Shown: positions 11,078-22,902 of the stretch, in pieces
Layout of the letters: each line of letters begins with the position of its first letter
Numbering within the stretch: the stretch's first letter is position 1
Assembly (NCBI GenBank): GCA_009667805.1
Contig: CM019069.1
Coordinates: 55,246,422 to 55,310,421 of the forward strand
Direction: 5' to 3'
DNA: 64,000 nt
Origin: Leptobrachium leishanense
Taxonomy: Eukaryota > Chordata > Amphibia > Anura > Megophryidae
Translations under genes and position numbers: made by a program
The notes under the pieces: model-generated
Database searches by the model: none
What the model saw: the letters and a program-made list of their open reading frames with translations, nothing else
Told to the model about the DNA's origin: nothing

Positions 11078-11795
11078 GTACATATAATTCTGGGGTCTAG
11101 CTGCCTGGGTACATATAATTCTGGGGTCTGTTGTCAGAGGTTTTTGGTTGGAGAGACGTTGATCTCAGTGAGATGCCCGACACTGTCTGCCTGGGTACAT
11201 ATAATTCTGGGGTCTGACAGCCTGGATACATATAATACTGGGGTCTGTGTACATATAATTATGGGGTCTGTCTGGGTACATATAATTATGGGGTCTGACT
11301 GCCTGGGTACATATAATTCTGGGGTCTGTGCCTGGTACATATAATTCTGGGCTCTGTGCCTGGGTACATATAATTCTGGGGTCTGACTGCCTGGGTACAT
11401 ATAAGTCTGGGGTCTGACTGCCTGGGTACATATAATTCTGGGGTCTGTGTACATATAATTCTGGGGTCTGTCTGGGTACATATAATTCTGGGGTCTGTGC
11501 CTGGTACATATAATTCTGGGCTCTGTGCCTGGGTACATATAATTCTGGGGTCTGACTGCCTGGGTACATATAAGTCTGGGGTCTGTCTGCCTGGGTACAT
11601 ATAATTCTGGGGTCTGTCTTTGTACATATAATTCTGGGGTCTGTCTGGGTACATATAATTCTGGGGTCTGTGCCTGGTACATATAATTCTGGGCGGCTCT
11701 GACTGCCTGTGTACATATAATTCTGGGGTCTGTGCCTGGTACATATAATTCTGGACTCTGTGCCTGGGTGCATATAATTCTGGGGTCTGGCTGCC
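11078..11795. repeat. Minisatellite, ~31-bp unit with ~170-bp higher-order period
   Basis: The core GGTACATATAATTCTGGGG recurs about 24 times, separated by variants of TCTGACTGCCTG, TCTGTGCCT or TCTGT. Diagnostic variants repeat at larger steps: ATAAGTCTGG at 11401 and 11570, and GGCTCTG near 11350, 11520 and 11693. This gives a higher-order unit of about 170 bp in about three copies. All three reverse frames stay open only because of the periodicity. Confidence 0.9.
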
Positions 11796-12084
11796 TGATC
11801 ATAACAGGAGGGTAATTAATATTTTTTAATTTATTTGCATTGCACCAACATTTTATGCAGTGTGGTACAAGGCTAGTATTCCCTAATCTTCATTTCTGTT
11901 GACTCCAAGCATTTTATATAGTTCTACATTGGTATGCCAGACACTGAGCTGAAACACCACATCAATGAAGTTAAAGTAAGCCTACAAAAGAATAACGTGC
12001 ATGTGAACGAATAACTCCTAAGCGTACTTATTGAATAGGGACAGTCCCTATTTCACTTTTTCAAACCACTTCCAGTGTCATTAG

Positions 12085-12697
12085 TTAAAGGAACACTCTA
12101 ACAAAAAATCACCCCCCGTTTTTTTTCCCTAACCTATCCCTATTCCCTTAATAAAACTTTCTTTTTTTTTTTTTCTTGTAACTGCAATACTTACCTTAAA
12201 ATCCACTTGTTTCCAGCGGCGTTTTTTTTTTTTTTATACTCACCTCCCTCCTCTTCTGCTCCCGTCCTTCTTCTTGCTGCGTCTTGGCTTCTGGTTTACG
12301 TGAGAAGCGCGCATGCGCGCCTCTCACATAAGCCAGCCAATCGGCAGGCTTCCTCCCGGCTCCCTCTGAGGATTAGTGTTGCGCGCAAGAGGATGCGCGC
12401 AACACTAACCCTCAGAGGGAGCCGCCAGCTTCTGCGGGGAGTAGGAGACGTCATCGCGCTGAAAGCGCGATGACGTCTCCTACTCGGCAAAAGTCGGCAG
12501 AAGCGGGAAATATGATTCCCGCTCTGCTGACTGACAGCTGGGAGGGCGGAGTAAACTTCTCCGCCTCTCTCAGCTGTTTTCAGCATTTTCAGCTGAACCG
12601 CTGAGCGGAGGGAGGGGGGACAAAGGGCGGCATACTCCGGGCATCATGACCACCTAAAATAGCTTAGGTGGTCATGTTGCCTAGAGTGTCCCTTTAA
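12085..12697. mobile_element. T2/Kolobok-like MITE, copy 1
   Basis: The left end TTAAAGGAACACTCTA and right end TAGAGTGTCCCTTTAA are inverted repeats, with TTAA as the probable duplicated target. TTAAAGG ends are those of the frog T2 (Kolobok) group. The interior contains a 17-bp perfect stem GGAGACGTCATCGCGCT with loop GAA (12444-12480) and a second imperfect palindrome (12494-12530). Confidence 0.8.
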
Positions 12698-13597
12698 GGA
12701 ATCCTGAATGTATTGAAATAGCCTAACCTCTGGCCACACCTCCAGCGTCATTCCCTAAAACGCGAGTGCCATCTTTGGCCTACTGGGGAGACTGGGTGAG
12801 TGCAAACTTGGAGCTGGTACTCAGTGATACTCACACATGGTCACTGCCTTGGTTTTAATTTCTTTATAGATGTGATTGTGACGACCAGGAACGTGCAAAA
12901 TAACCAAAAAAACAGCAAATCTTCTGGCAGAGCGATCCTCAGAAACACTGCTTAGAACTCAGTGAGACCAGGCAATAAATCAAAATCTAATCATGATTTG
13001 CTTCAAAGATCCTATAAATACACGTATAAAAAAACAGACCTATGTATTTTGTAAGTAATTTTGACATTTTTCATTTAATTTAGCCAGTCTTTCGCTGGCT
13101 CGATTCACGACTCATGAGTCGCTTCTATGACTTGGATGGGGTAACAAATATTTTTGTTACTGTTGCTTTCCAGAACACTGGTGGATTCTGTATTCTGCTG
13201 GGCAGAGAATAGTGGTGCTGCCCGGCAGCCTGTGAAACCCATATGCATACTGTGCATTAACCAATTATATTACAATACATAGGATCCCAAAAAATAAACC
13301 TCTGAAATGAATTAACTTCTCACAGGAATTCCAGATTCAACTCTACTTAAAACGCATTGGGACAAATCCTAAAGCTGTGGAAAAAAGGATGATTATGGTA
13401 TTGCATCCACGCGGTGCTGGGGGAAAGGGGTAAACTGGGCACCTGAATAGCTTTAGCTTGATTATATTAACCTTATATTAAGGAAAAAAAGATACTTTTT
13501 GCATAGAGACAAGCCCTTAAGTACAGACGTGTCAATCTTCTCCGTTGTTCACATTTCCCCCATCGTTATACGATGTAATCATTCTATTATACTCTAT
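12698..13597. other. Non-coding, no recognised element
   Basis: No inverted ends, tandem repeats or coding signals were recognised. Confidence 0.4.
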
Positions 13598-13600
13598 TTA

Positions 13601-14045
13601 GGCTGCTGTCAGACGAGCGTAGTGTTCACGTCCGTGATTGCACCTAAAAGTACGTCCGTGATAGCATGAAAGAAAGTCCATTGGAGCCTGACACATGAAG
13701 TACGACCGCACTGAACTGCGGACGCATGACGGACGCTGCAAACAGACGCAGGTTAGGCAAGAACGTAATACTGCTAGAACGGACGTGCGGAGTGCGCCAC
13801 GTCCACAACGTCTGCATAGCTTTGTGTGTGAGTGATGGAGCATGGTCAGACGGACTGCATTTATACGTCCAGCATTTTTAGACAGAATGTTTTTTCATTG
13901 TAATTTATTTTTCCCTCCTACATCTGTCAAAAATAACTTCAGTGAAAAAACGGACTGTGTGGCCACTACTGCGTCATCCGTACTGACGATGTCCGTACTG
14001 CACGGACGTACAGTCCGTAGAAATCACGCTCGTCTGACCCTAGCC
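13601..14045. mobile_element. Harbinger-like MITE, TSD TTA
   Basis: The left end GGCTGCTGTCAGACGAGCG and right end CGCTCGTCTGACCCTAGCC are inverted repeats, flanked by TTA at 13598-13600 and 14046-14048. The body is rich in CGGACGT and ACGTCCG blocks, as in the copy at 20726. Confidence 0.8.
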
Positions 14046-14049
14046 TTAG

Positions 14050-14165
14050 ACAGAGCGCCAGTACATTCCATAGCGCTGTACAAGGCAAGTAGACAGGGAT
14101 ATGATACATTTGAACACTACATTACTGAGATGACACTGGAGGACCCAGTTCCTGAGGGAACTTAT
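14050..14165 (-). mobile_element. L2 3'-tail fragment
   Basis: It contains CATTCCATAGCGCTGTACAA and a diverged L2 3' UTR in reverse orientation. There is no coding part. Confidence 0.6.
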
Positions 14166-14172
14166 AAACTAG

Positions 14173-15000
14173 CAGGGTTATTCAGAGAGCCGAATTGCCC
14201 CCAAAAATGCACCGAACTGTGAAATTTCCCTGTACGGTGCAATTTCATGGCCATTTGGCTATTCAAAAAGCTGGCAGTTCGCCAAATACTGGCGAATTGT
14301 CAGCGAAATACAGTGCTGTTCAAAGGCAGTGAAATCCCCATAGATAAGTAATGGGTAATCTATTCAGAGAATACCAAACAGCAACAAAATGTCAGTGAAA
14401 TGCCCTGATGTTCGGTGGTTTCATTCAACAGGTTTAAACAGGGGAATCCCATAGGTTTCAATGTAAAAATATTCTCTTTTTTTCTTACATATTTATTCAA
14501 CTGTTTATTCTTTTCATTTGCAGCAAAAAGTCTATTTCTATAAGATTTTTTCAGCAAAACGTTTTTAATTTTTTTTAAATGGCTTTTTTTTCTGTAACAG
14601 ACCTTTTTATTATTATTCATAGGACCTTATATATTATTCCCATTCAGTACTTTTTTTTGCAAACACCTTTTAAAAGTTGCGGGGTTTTTTTAACCCCGTT
14701 CGTCAGCTTGTCAGCTTTTTCCGGTGGCTGGTCGTCGGCCTTTTTTGGATCGATTCGGCAGTTTTACGGCGGATCGTCGGATGCATTCGCCGTTTTTTTA
14801 TTTTTATTATTGATTTGGGGCTTTTTCGGATCAATTTGTCAGTTTTTCGATTCGTTCGGCGGGTCGATTCGCCGCACTTCGGGGGTCTTCTGGTCAATGC
14901 TGAATTCACAGCAGGGTTGGCGAATCGAACTTGCCGAAGTGCAGGGAACGGGAGAGCAACGAAATGTCAGTGACATTTCGGGGCTCTCTGAATAACACTG
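14173..15000. mobile_element. CAGGG-family MITE
   Basis: The ends CAGGGTTATTCAGAGAGCC and GGGCTCTCTGAATAACACTG are inverted repeats. The flanking triplets TAG and TAT match at two of three bases. The interior matches, in reverse, the pieces at 4661-8134. Small open frames inside are not conserved between copies. Confidence 0.75.
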
Positions 15001-15047
15001 TATGGGTTGTATTCCATTCCTGGTGGAAACTTAACCAGGGCTGCTGT

Positions 15048-15990
15048 AAACATATTATTATTAGTCTATTTATAAAGCACCAGCATATTCCACAGCGCTG
15101 TACAATGGGCACAGTATAGACAGGGTTACAATACATTGAACAACATTTTGACAAACCAGTACAGGAGGAAATGAGGGCCCTATTCCCGTAGGAATTTACA
15201 ATCTAGAAGGGATAGGTGTGCAAACAGGAGGGGAAGACTGCATGGTGAGAGTGATGGACTGGTGAGAGTGATGGACTGCTAGGTGAGAGTGATGGACTGG
15301 TGAGAGTGATGGACTGCAAGGTGAGAGTGATGGACTGGTGAGAGTGATGGACTGCTAGGTGAGAGTGATGGACTGGTGAGAGTGATGGACTGCAAGGTGA
15401 GAGTGATGGACTGGTGAGAGTGATGGACTGCAAGATGAGACTAGTGATGGACTGGTGAGAGTTATTGATGGACTGCAAGGTGAGACTAGTGATGGACTGA
15501 TGAGAGTGATTGATGGACTGCAAGGTGAGACTAGTGATGGACTGGTGAGAGTGATTGATGGACTGCAAGGTGAGACTAGTGATGGACTGCAAGGTGAGAG
15601 TGATGGACTGGTGAGAGTGATGGACCGCAAGATGAGAGTGATGGGCTGGTGAGAGTGATGGACTGCAAAGTGAGAGTGATGGACTGCAAGGTGGGACTAG
15701 TGATGGACTGGTTGGGGCAGTGAGGTGTATTAGTGAGTCAGGTGGTAGGCTTGCCTGAATAGGAATGTCTTAAGGGAGCGTTTGAAGGAAGGGAAACTAG
15801 GGGAAAGTCTGACAGTATGAGGGAGAGTGGTCCAGAGGATGGGGGCTTCCGCGTGAGAAATCCTGCAGTCTATCATGGGAAGAGGTGATGCGGGGATAAG
15901 ATAGGCGCATAGTTACTCCATAGTCTTTAATTGCTCTGGGAAGTTTACACCAGGGTTGGAATGCAGCCCTAAATTGGAATTTGTGGCATG
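15048..15990 (-). mobile_element. L2 LINE 3' end, reverse strand
   Basis: It begins with the reverse of the L2 tail (GCGCTGTACAATGGGCACAG, then AGGGCCCTATTCCCGTAG). After a minisatellite it continues into the reverse of the L2 C-terminal coding end: ITSSHDRLQDFSR is readable on the - strand at about 15850-15890. The coding part is short and broken. Confidence 0.8.
15239..15715. repeat. Minisatellite grown inside an L2 3' UTR
   Basis: Units of GGTGAGAGTGATGGACTG, alternating with GCAAGGTGAGACTAGTGATG-type variants, run for about 480 bp. The intact L2 at 1225-1262 has a single related motif, CACTCTCACCTTACAGTCC. The array therefore arose by expansion of an L2 3' UTR segment. Confidence 0.85.
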
Positions 15991-16027
15991 CAAACACGAT
16001 GGAGGGAAGTGCTTGGCCCGTGGTGCT

Positions 16028-16500
16028 TTTAAAGGGGTGTTCTACAAAATAAATGACCCCCTCCTTTTATACCCCTAAATAATTGGTTAGATACTGCTGA
16101 CATTATCTGTGCAATTATTATTATTTTTTATAGTTTTATTTTTGGTGAAAACCTTCACATTTTCTCCGCTGGCGCACCCTGTCGGTCCCCTCCAGCTCGA
16201 GGCTTCCGGAAAGCTCTGTTACGTAATTACAGTGCTTTGTGAATAGACCCTAAGATCCTGGTGATAAATTATTGCAACTCTTGAAGGAGATAAATGTTGT
16301 GACGTCGCACACGAGGCTTATCGCCCCACGCCATGGCCAATCAAAGCAAAAGGCGATCCAATGAAATATGAACCTATATAATGTAGCATTTATTAACCCT
16401 GAGGAGGTGTCAGATTATCTCACACAGATCCTGCTCCCCCTCTCCTGGCTTTTCCCGCACTGTCCCTGCATTTCACTGACCCATAATGCAATGTGTGAAA
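16028..16500. other. Upstream flank of the UBE2E3 CpG island
   Basis: At 16030 a TTTTAAAGGGGTGTTCTAC stretch resembles a T2-like end, with no partner found. The rest shows no feature. Confidence 0.35.
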
Positions 16501-16539
16501 AAGGGGTAAACACATGTCTGGTTAGCCAGGTCGGAGGGA

Positions 16540-17350
16540 TGGGGAAGGTGGCGGTGGGGGGGGGGTGCCGGATTTGGGGAGCAGGAGGGGGGGGCTGGGA
16601 AACTCTTTGTCCTTGTCTAACACGGGTGAAGGCGCGCGCGAACTGTCAGGGAAGAGGAGGAGGGGGGGGAGGCGAAATGTTCGACCACGTGCCGTCCCCC
16701 GAAGGAAGCCGCGGGGGCGCGCTCTGAGCAGGCGCGCGCTGGAACTTGCTGACTTCACCGATTCCCATCGAGAGCGTGAGCATAGCGTGTGGGCGGGGCT
16801 TCGCTGAGGCGAAAAAGAGGCGTGGTCAGCTGCCGCGATCTTCTGAGCCCGCGCCGAGCTGGAACCTGCCTGGCCTATTCTCCCGCCTGAGGCTCGCGCC
16901 CGAGAATCTCACTCACCACCCCCCCCCCCCCCCCCAAACACACACACCCTCGCGCGCGCGCGGTCCTTCCTTCACCGACGTGAAGTGCGCCACCTCCCGC
17001 CGGCTGAGCCGCACTGCAGCCACCTCTCAACCCCCCCCTCTCCTCTTTCTCCTTCCCCCTCCTCCTCCTCCTTTCTTCCGACTCTCAATGTTCGGCAGCC
17101 GGCCGGAGCCTGCTTGTTTCCCCCCGCCGGCGGCTCGGTAGCTCCAGGAGTCTCCCCCTACCCCCTCCCTCCCCTCAGCACAGCACTCGGCGGCCTGAGG
17201 CTCGGCGCGGGACCCGCTCTGAGGTAAAGGAGAAGCGGCGGCTCGGGGAGCCGGGGGAGAGTCTGCCGCCGGAGAGGCAGCTTTGTTCTTGTTTTGAGCC
17301 CGGAGGAGGAGGGGGAGAGAGAGGGGGGGGGAAGAGGGAGCCGGAGTTCA
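16540..17350 (+). promoter_or_regulatory. UBE2E3: CpG island and probable promoter of UBE2E3
   Basis: About 800 bp of strongly GC-rich, CpG-dense sequence in an otherwise AT-rich window, ending just upstream of the first coding exon. A GC box GGGCGGGGC is at 16791-16799 and a CACGTG E-box at 16686-16691. No TATA box is evident, which fits a broadly expressed gene. The transcription start is not determined; it probably lies between about 16800 and 17150. Confidence 0.75.
16900..17223 (+). other. UBE2E3: Probable UBE2E3 non-coding exon 1
   Basis: A good splice donor, GAG|GTAAAG, ends at 17223 inside the CpG island. The first coding exon has an acceptor and only 31 nt of leader, so an upstream untranslated exon is needed. 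The 5' limit is a guess. Confidence 0.5.
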
Positions 17351-18418
17351 CGCATCACTTGGTACACCATGCCGATAATGGAGAGCCTCCTCCTGCCATG
17401 ACACACCGTGTGCCAGCCTCACCTTCAGCACCCCCCCCCAGCCCTGTCCTGCTGCTGTACCCCTCCCCCACCTCTCCCAAGAGGAGGAGGGGGGGGGTCT
17501 CCTCTTGGTCAATATGTCCGTCTATAGCCCCAGCCTTCTGCTCCATTCACATGGCATGGGTCCCCAGTAATGTCAGTAACCCAGATAACCCTGCACAGTG
17601 TGCCACAGCTCTGAGTCTCATATATCAGGGATTCACAGCCCTATCTGACATGGGAGCCACCAACTAAACTTACTAGCCAGCTGCACACATTTAAGAGCCA
17701 TGCTGTACAAAGTTGTTTTTTTTCTTCTTCTAATATGGGTTTTTGTTGCCGGACAATTCATTAATCCGGGTGACCGTGGGAATAGTATTGGTTCACCAGG
17801 CTTTGTCAAACCACATATATCTATATATGAGCCCTGGCAGCCAGCCTGGGAGGGAGAGGGTTAACGAGCTAATTCTATAATCATAACTGTTAAATTTGGT
17901 CCCCCCCTTTAATCAATCATGGGCTCCAGTGTAAATCTGTACAGGCCGTCAGCGAGTCGCCTTATTTACACATTTGTCAAAAGTTAATAATTCCTGTCGC
18001 ACATAACTCTCTCCCCCCCCCCTTTAATACTTCGCTGTGTACATCCCTTGTTGGCGAGAGAATGTATAAGCATTCGGCTGTATTTATTATGAATGTGCAC
18101 ATCTGGAATGTATCGGTTTATTTATTTACTAAGGAAGTGAAGCGTAACCGTTCTTAGGTTTCTGGGTTTTAGATTTATTCTTATAATAAAGTTTTGGCGT
18201 TGTAGAGGAGTGAGAGTCTTACGTTTACAGTGTACAATTTTTTATTTTATTTTTTAATGGGAATACGCAGAAGGCCGCCTTAGAAATGTGCGCTGGGTGA
18301 CGGCATTCGTTAATTTGTATAAAGTCATCAAAATTGTCATTCGTTCGCTGTATTGGTTTCCATGCAATCTGGAGAAACCGGATATTATATAAAATAATTC
18401 ATTGCTCTATTTTGACAG
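17224..18418 (+). other. UBE2E3: UBE2E3 first intron
   Basis: It starts GTAAAG and ends TTTTGACAG. The first ~130 bp remain CpG-rich. No transposon ends or genes were recognised. The open frame at 17359-17667 has no domain and is likely chance. Confidence 0.5.
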
Positions 18419-18449
18419 GTTGTACCGGTTAGGAATACAGTCCGCCAAG

Positions 18450-18643
18450 ATGTCGAGCGATCGGCAGAGGTCAGACGACGAAAGTCCAAGTACCAGCAGT
18501 GGCAGTTCAGATGCCGATCAGAGGGACCCGCCAGCGCCTGAACCGGAAGAGCAGGAAGAAAGAAAACCCTCAGCGGTGCAGCAGAAGAAAAACACCAAAT
18601 TATCCAGTAAAACCACTGCAAAGTTATCGACTAGTGCAAAAAG
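18450..18643 (+). CDS. UBE2E3: UBE2E3 coding exon 1 (residues 1-64 and part of 65)
   Basis: UBE2E3 is a class III ubiquitin-conjugating enzyme. It accepts ubiquitin from E1 as a thioester on its catalytic cysteine and passes it on with an E3 ligase. In mammals the charged enzyme is imported into the nucleus by importin-11. The exon begins after the acceptor TTTTGACAG at 18419. ATG at 18450, in context GCCAAGATG, opens the frame MSSDRQRSDDESPSTSSGSS, the N-terminal extension specific to UBE2E3. A Glu/Pro-rich stretch and a Lys-rich segment (QQKKNTKLSSKTTAKLSTSA) follow. The donor AG|GTAATG splits the Arg65 codon. UBE2E1 and UBE2E2 have different extensions, so the paralogue call is firm. Confidence 0.96.
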
Positions 18644-18742
18644 GTAATGTCACGGGATATGAAGGCAAAGCGCCCAGCTTGTACTCCCTCAATAGGCCAC
18701 AAAAGGTGTCACCCCCTCCGTCACTTTTTGATCAGGCTAGTG

Positions 18743-18876
18743 CAGAGGTCAGCAACTTGGCCCTCCAGATGTTATGGAACTACAATTCCCATGAGTTTTC
18801 ACCAACCTAATGTTTGGGTGAGTATCTTGGCAGATGTAGTTCCTAAACATCTGGAGGGCAAAGGTTGCTTATCCCG
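18743..18876. mobile_element. Short hAT MITE, TSD GGCTAGTG
   Basis: The left end is CAGAGGTCAGCAACTTGGCC; the right end is its diverged reverse complement (GGGCAAAGGTTGCTTATCCCG). GGCTAGTG flanks both sides exactly (18735-18742, 18877-18884). The core has the CTACAATTCCCATGAG motif shared with the copy at 20050. Confidence 0.85.
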
Positions 18877-18884
18877 GGCTAGTG

Positions 18885-20049
18885 TATGGTTGTACAAAAA
18901 GCACTTAAATTGGATTGTTAAAGTACTTAAAATGCTATTGCAGTTGGTTTTAACATGCTCACTGTGCTAGACTTTAACAAATGGCTTTGTTAATTTGAAT
19001 ATCAGGAGCTTCTTGATCACTTATTAATCAGGTTATTTATGGATAAACCCAGTATGGCCTATGTTCTTTTTAAGAACAGTAATGTCAGCGGTGCATAGGC
19101 TTTGTCATTTGTGGTTGACTTTCTGCGAGGTGTTTGTGTGATACTATCGAGGGTAAGTCTGTAGTCTAAAGTCTGGCAGATGTGTTGCTTCATACATCAT
19201 CCAACAGAGATTTGTGAAAGCAAGTTTATTCCAGGTGAAATAGATCATACAGTGGTGTTTTCTAATCTGCTCTGAAAAACTGGTGTCAGCTGCTGATATT
19301 TTTTTTTAATTTTTCTTTTATAAACCTTGTTAAGGTTCTTAACCTTTTCTTGAAAGCGTGATTCTTTATTTATTTTGACATCATGGCTAAAGTGATGTTC
19401 AATATCCCGTTTGTCAGCCCTGGAACTGACAATTACGAATTTCAGCTTTGGATCTAAGGTGTTATCCAGTAAGCACCAGTATATGCCACTGTTGATTTAA
19501 AATAGTCGGTATTGCAGTGCTGAGAATTGCTGGCACATCTCATAACTAAATGACCAAAGGCGAAGCTTTAGAGTTGCTGTTTAGGTTTGAGAAGCACCCG
19601 GGTGTCATGGCAATGAAATATCAGTGATTTTAGCTGGTTTTTGCAATGCTGGCAAACACCAGCTCATTGTGGATAATGCCCACCCCCCCCCCGTAATCTG
19701 TAAACATCGAGCCAAAGCAGCGGTTGTGCAGCACACCTGTTATAACCTGCATTAATTTCATCTACTAAAATATGACTAAAGCTAAATGGCCTTTTTAGTC
19801 AATGGTTGTAGTCTAATTTTCATCATTCAAAAAATTTAGTCTTTGCTGAAAATTATTAGTCGACTAAATTAACACTTTAATAGCTAGGATGCTTTCGCTC
19901 AGATACAGGTCATGCTCTTGAAATTAGGCTGAATTAATCATATATAATGCTGCAAATTCAACTGCTTAGGTATGGCTCCTCATTGCTATTTGGTGGCATT
20001 AGCTGGTTTTCATATTGTGGCCAAGAAGCAAGTACAACTTTGCTGTAAT
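18885..20049 (+). other. UBE2E3 second intron, no recognised element
   Basis: AT-rich intronic sequence; no coding or transposon signal was recognised. Confidence 0.4.
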
Positions 20050-20186
20050 TAGGGATCAGCAACCTGGTCCCACCCAGATGTTTTTGAACTAAATATCCTT
20101 TGATACTCAAGTACTCATTAGATTGACTGTGCCTCATGGGAATTGTAGTTCCAAAACACCTGTAGGGCCAAGATTGCTGACCCCTG
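20050..20186. mobile_element. Short hAT MITE, related to 18743
   Basis: The ends TAGGGATCAGCAACCTGG and AAGATTGCTGACCCCTG are inverted repeats. The flanks GCTGTAAT and CTTGTAAT match at six of eight positions. The core CATGGGAATTGTAGTTCC is shared in reverse with the copy at 18743. Confidence 0.75.
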
Positions 20187-20725
20187 CTTGTAATCCCAGA
20201 GTTGGGATTCTCTTCCTCAAATCTTTATTTGGTGCAGAGTTTAACAAATTGAAGAGCCCAGTAGCTTGAAGCCCCTAGCATAATACCTATTGTTCTTACT
20301 TTTTTGACGTTTGATTCACAAATCTACATCTAAACTTTGCTTGAATAAAAAAATTATACTAATGATATGTACCTGTCAAGTCTTAGAGAATATACCCCAA
20401 AACACAAAATCCCACACAACTCACATTTGTATGCTGGTTGAGGCAGCATAAAGAGTTCAGTTACTCTCATGTTTTTTTGTATGATGGTTAACTAGTTTTC
20501 AGGAGAATTTATAGGTATCTAAGTGGGAGATAAGGTAGATACCAGCACTTTCAACATGGTGGGCCAAATGTGTGTTAGTGTTTTTTTTGTCCTTATGCTC
20601 ATACATCTATGTGGAGGGGAAAATGGAGTAATTCCCCCATTAAGGTTTTTCTGTCACTCAATTCTGGGCTGCATGCCACAGGGGGTATTCCTAGCATGGA
20701 ACGGATAGCCGTCTTGTATGCCTAA

Positions 20726-21164
20726 TGTCAGACGAGCGCAGTCTGTGCGTCCATGCACAACAGACAGAGGTACTGACGGAAGATATTGCAGACCCCACAC
20801 AATCTGTTTTTCTTGACAGACGTGGAAACAAAGAACTATGGGAAACAATATTAATATGAAAAATTTGAAAAGGATATGAAAAGCCATTTTGTGCGTTAAG
20901 GTGCTGGACGTCGCAAATGCGGTCCGTCTGACATCTCCTCACTCACTCAGAACACTACGTGGACATTGCACACTCAGCGCATCCGTTCTAGCGGTTTTAC
21001 GTTCTTGCCTAACTTGCGTCCGTTTGCCACGTGCGTTGTGCATGCACAGTTCGGTGCAGACGCGCTTAATGTGTGGGTCTCTATTGCTCATGATTCTATG
21101 CTACGACGGACATTAAACTGTGCGGCAACACGGACGTGATAACTGCGCTAGTCTGACACGGGCC
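20726..21164. mobile_element. Harbinger-like MITE, TSD TAA
   Basis: TGTCAGACGAGCG at the left and CGCTAGTCTGACACGGGCC at the right match the ends of the copies at 8847 and 13601. TAA flanks both sides (20723-20725, 21165-21167). The left terminus lacks the outer GGC bases. Confidence 0.65.
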
Positions 21165-21167
21165 TAA

Positions 21168-21988
21168 GACAATCCTCCTCTCACTATGTGTGACTGTGCG
21201 TCACTGAGGGCCAATCACTAAGTGTGCGCAATGGCCCACATCAAGCACAGCTCGCATAGGAGTACACATGGTGACCACCAACTCTGGAAATGGTTGAGCA
21301 ACAGCTGCTATTTCATCACATTGATCTTTAAAATCAATGGGATATCACAGCCAAAGTGCAACTGGTCGCAACAAGTGACTGCACTTTAAATATTTTAGGT
21401 GCCAAAGGTTGTTGTCATTCTGATAAGTTGTTAGCTAATAATTTTTGCCATAAGCTTCCCTATGCCAAATGACAGGAATCATTCCAATACTGCTATGGAG
21501 TGTGCTTAACTAGAATATAGTTTTGTTAGTGCATTCACTCAATGGATATTGAATTATGCTGATAGCAATCACTCCTTTTTCTTTGTTTTAGTTTTAGATC
21601 TTCTACTCTCGAGTCACTATACCTGAAGTAATAGTTTACGTTTTGTATGTATTATGACTTAGTATCTTTTTGTGGTGAGTGGGACTGTAAATAAAACTTG
21701 CAGTATTTTCTTCTGGCCATACATTTACAAAGTTTTTTTTTTTTTCCTGTATTTGACAACATTCCACAAACTAGACATCAGATTAAAATATAATGTAACC
21801 ACAGGCTTACTGATGTTCCTCCTTGTTGACTGCCATGACGAGAGGTGCTTTCCATGTAGGATAGTCACAAGGGTTCACTGTATTCACAAATCACTTCGGT
21901 GGTTTAACATTGTGTAATTGTTGTGATGTTTCTCAGAAAATAGTTTTGCTCCCAATGCATTCTGTACACACACAAGAACTAATACTTA
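21168..21988 (+). other. Intronic sequence, no recognised element
   Basis: No gene or repeat ends were recognised. Confidence 0.4.
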
Positions 21989-22141
21989 CAGGGTTATTCA
22001 GAGAAATGTGAACACCAGGAGAAGAGAACAATCTAGACCAAATAGCCGATTTGGAAAGTGAGCTAATAGGTAGAATTTTGACCTAGAATTTTCACTTCTC
22101 CAGTCATTCTCCTGAGTTTCACCTTTCTTTGAATAGACCTG
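21989..22141. mobile_element. Short CAGGG-type MITE
   Basis: The left end CAGGGTTATTCAGAGAAATG and right end TTTCTTTGAATAGACCTG are inverted. The core shares TGACCTAGAATTTTC and CTCCAGTCATTCTCCTG with the copy at 34036. Flanking triplets are TTA and CTA. Confidence 0.65.
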
Positions 22142-22618
22142 CTAATTTTTATTTTATTGTTTCTACTTATGGGCCATCTCCCTGGAGTGTTGATTACTAG
22201 TTTTGGCACCTCTCCCTCTGTAGATTCAGAACTACATATCCCATAATTCGAATGCAATCTTAATGAACTTTACTGAATGTGCAGTGATATCTGGGCTGCT
22301 GAGTTAACACCTGTCCTAGTGCACTGATGGATAACAAATTGATTTCAAACAGAGGAGGAGCGCCAACATTTCCTTTTTAGGAGCAAGACCATGTTCTATT
22401 TAAGGTTTTTCATTGCCTAACTGGGAAATCTAGGAGTCAGTGTCTACCTGCTCCTGGATTTGTCAAGCCTAGCAATAGGATTTAAGTATTTGAAGCAATA
22501 TATTAACTTGACCTTTTTAATTACTATGCAATGCCCATGTAGCATTTTTTTTGGGGGGGGGGGGGGTATTGCGAAATTTAAGCCTGTTCCTCTTCAGCTG
22601 TGATGAGTTCAAAAAAGC

Positions 22619-22681
22619 ATCGTCAGGCGGCTTTGACCCTCCAGATGTTTTCTAACTACATTTTCCATGATGCTCATGGTT
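22619..22681. mobile_element. Fragment of the short hAT MITE
   Basis: TTTGACCCTCCAGATGTTTT and CATTTTCCATGATGCTCATG resemble the left half of the elements at 18743 and 20050. No right end was found. Confidence 0.5.
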
Positions 22682-22902
22682 AAGTATTAATAACCCCTCA
22701 CTGCCACCTCCTTCCTATTTTACACCCTTTTGATTTTATGGTTTTAACTCTAATATCCAGCACTGAAAGCTGTGAAAGTCACGTGACCGTTTGGAGGCAG
22801 TCAACTCCGTGGTCCTCATTGCTCAGGGTGTTGACAGCCGTTGGTGGGAGCTGGGTCCCAAAGGTCCTGAAATTCATGAACCAGAAGTCAAAGTTACTGC
22901 AG

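Noticed and set aside
11134..11802. Long reverse open frames in three overlapping frames with PQNYMYPG-like repeats
   Set aside because: They arise from the minisatellite whose period keeps all frames open; there is no non-repetitive protein sequence.
15203..15652. Ser/His-rich repetitive open frames
   Set aside because: Translations of the L2-derived minisatellite.
15239..15715. CRISPR-like array
   Set aside because: Repeats are directly adjacent without unique spacers, and the context is vertebrate LINE sequence.
16368..17141. Overlapping open frames in the GC-rich region upstream of UBE2E3
   Set aside because: CpG-island composition depletes stop codons; the frames have no domain and overlap the predicted promoter and non-coding exon.
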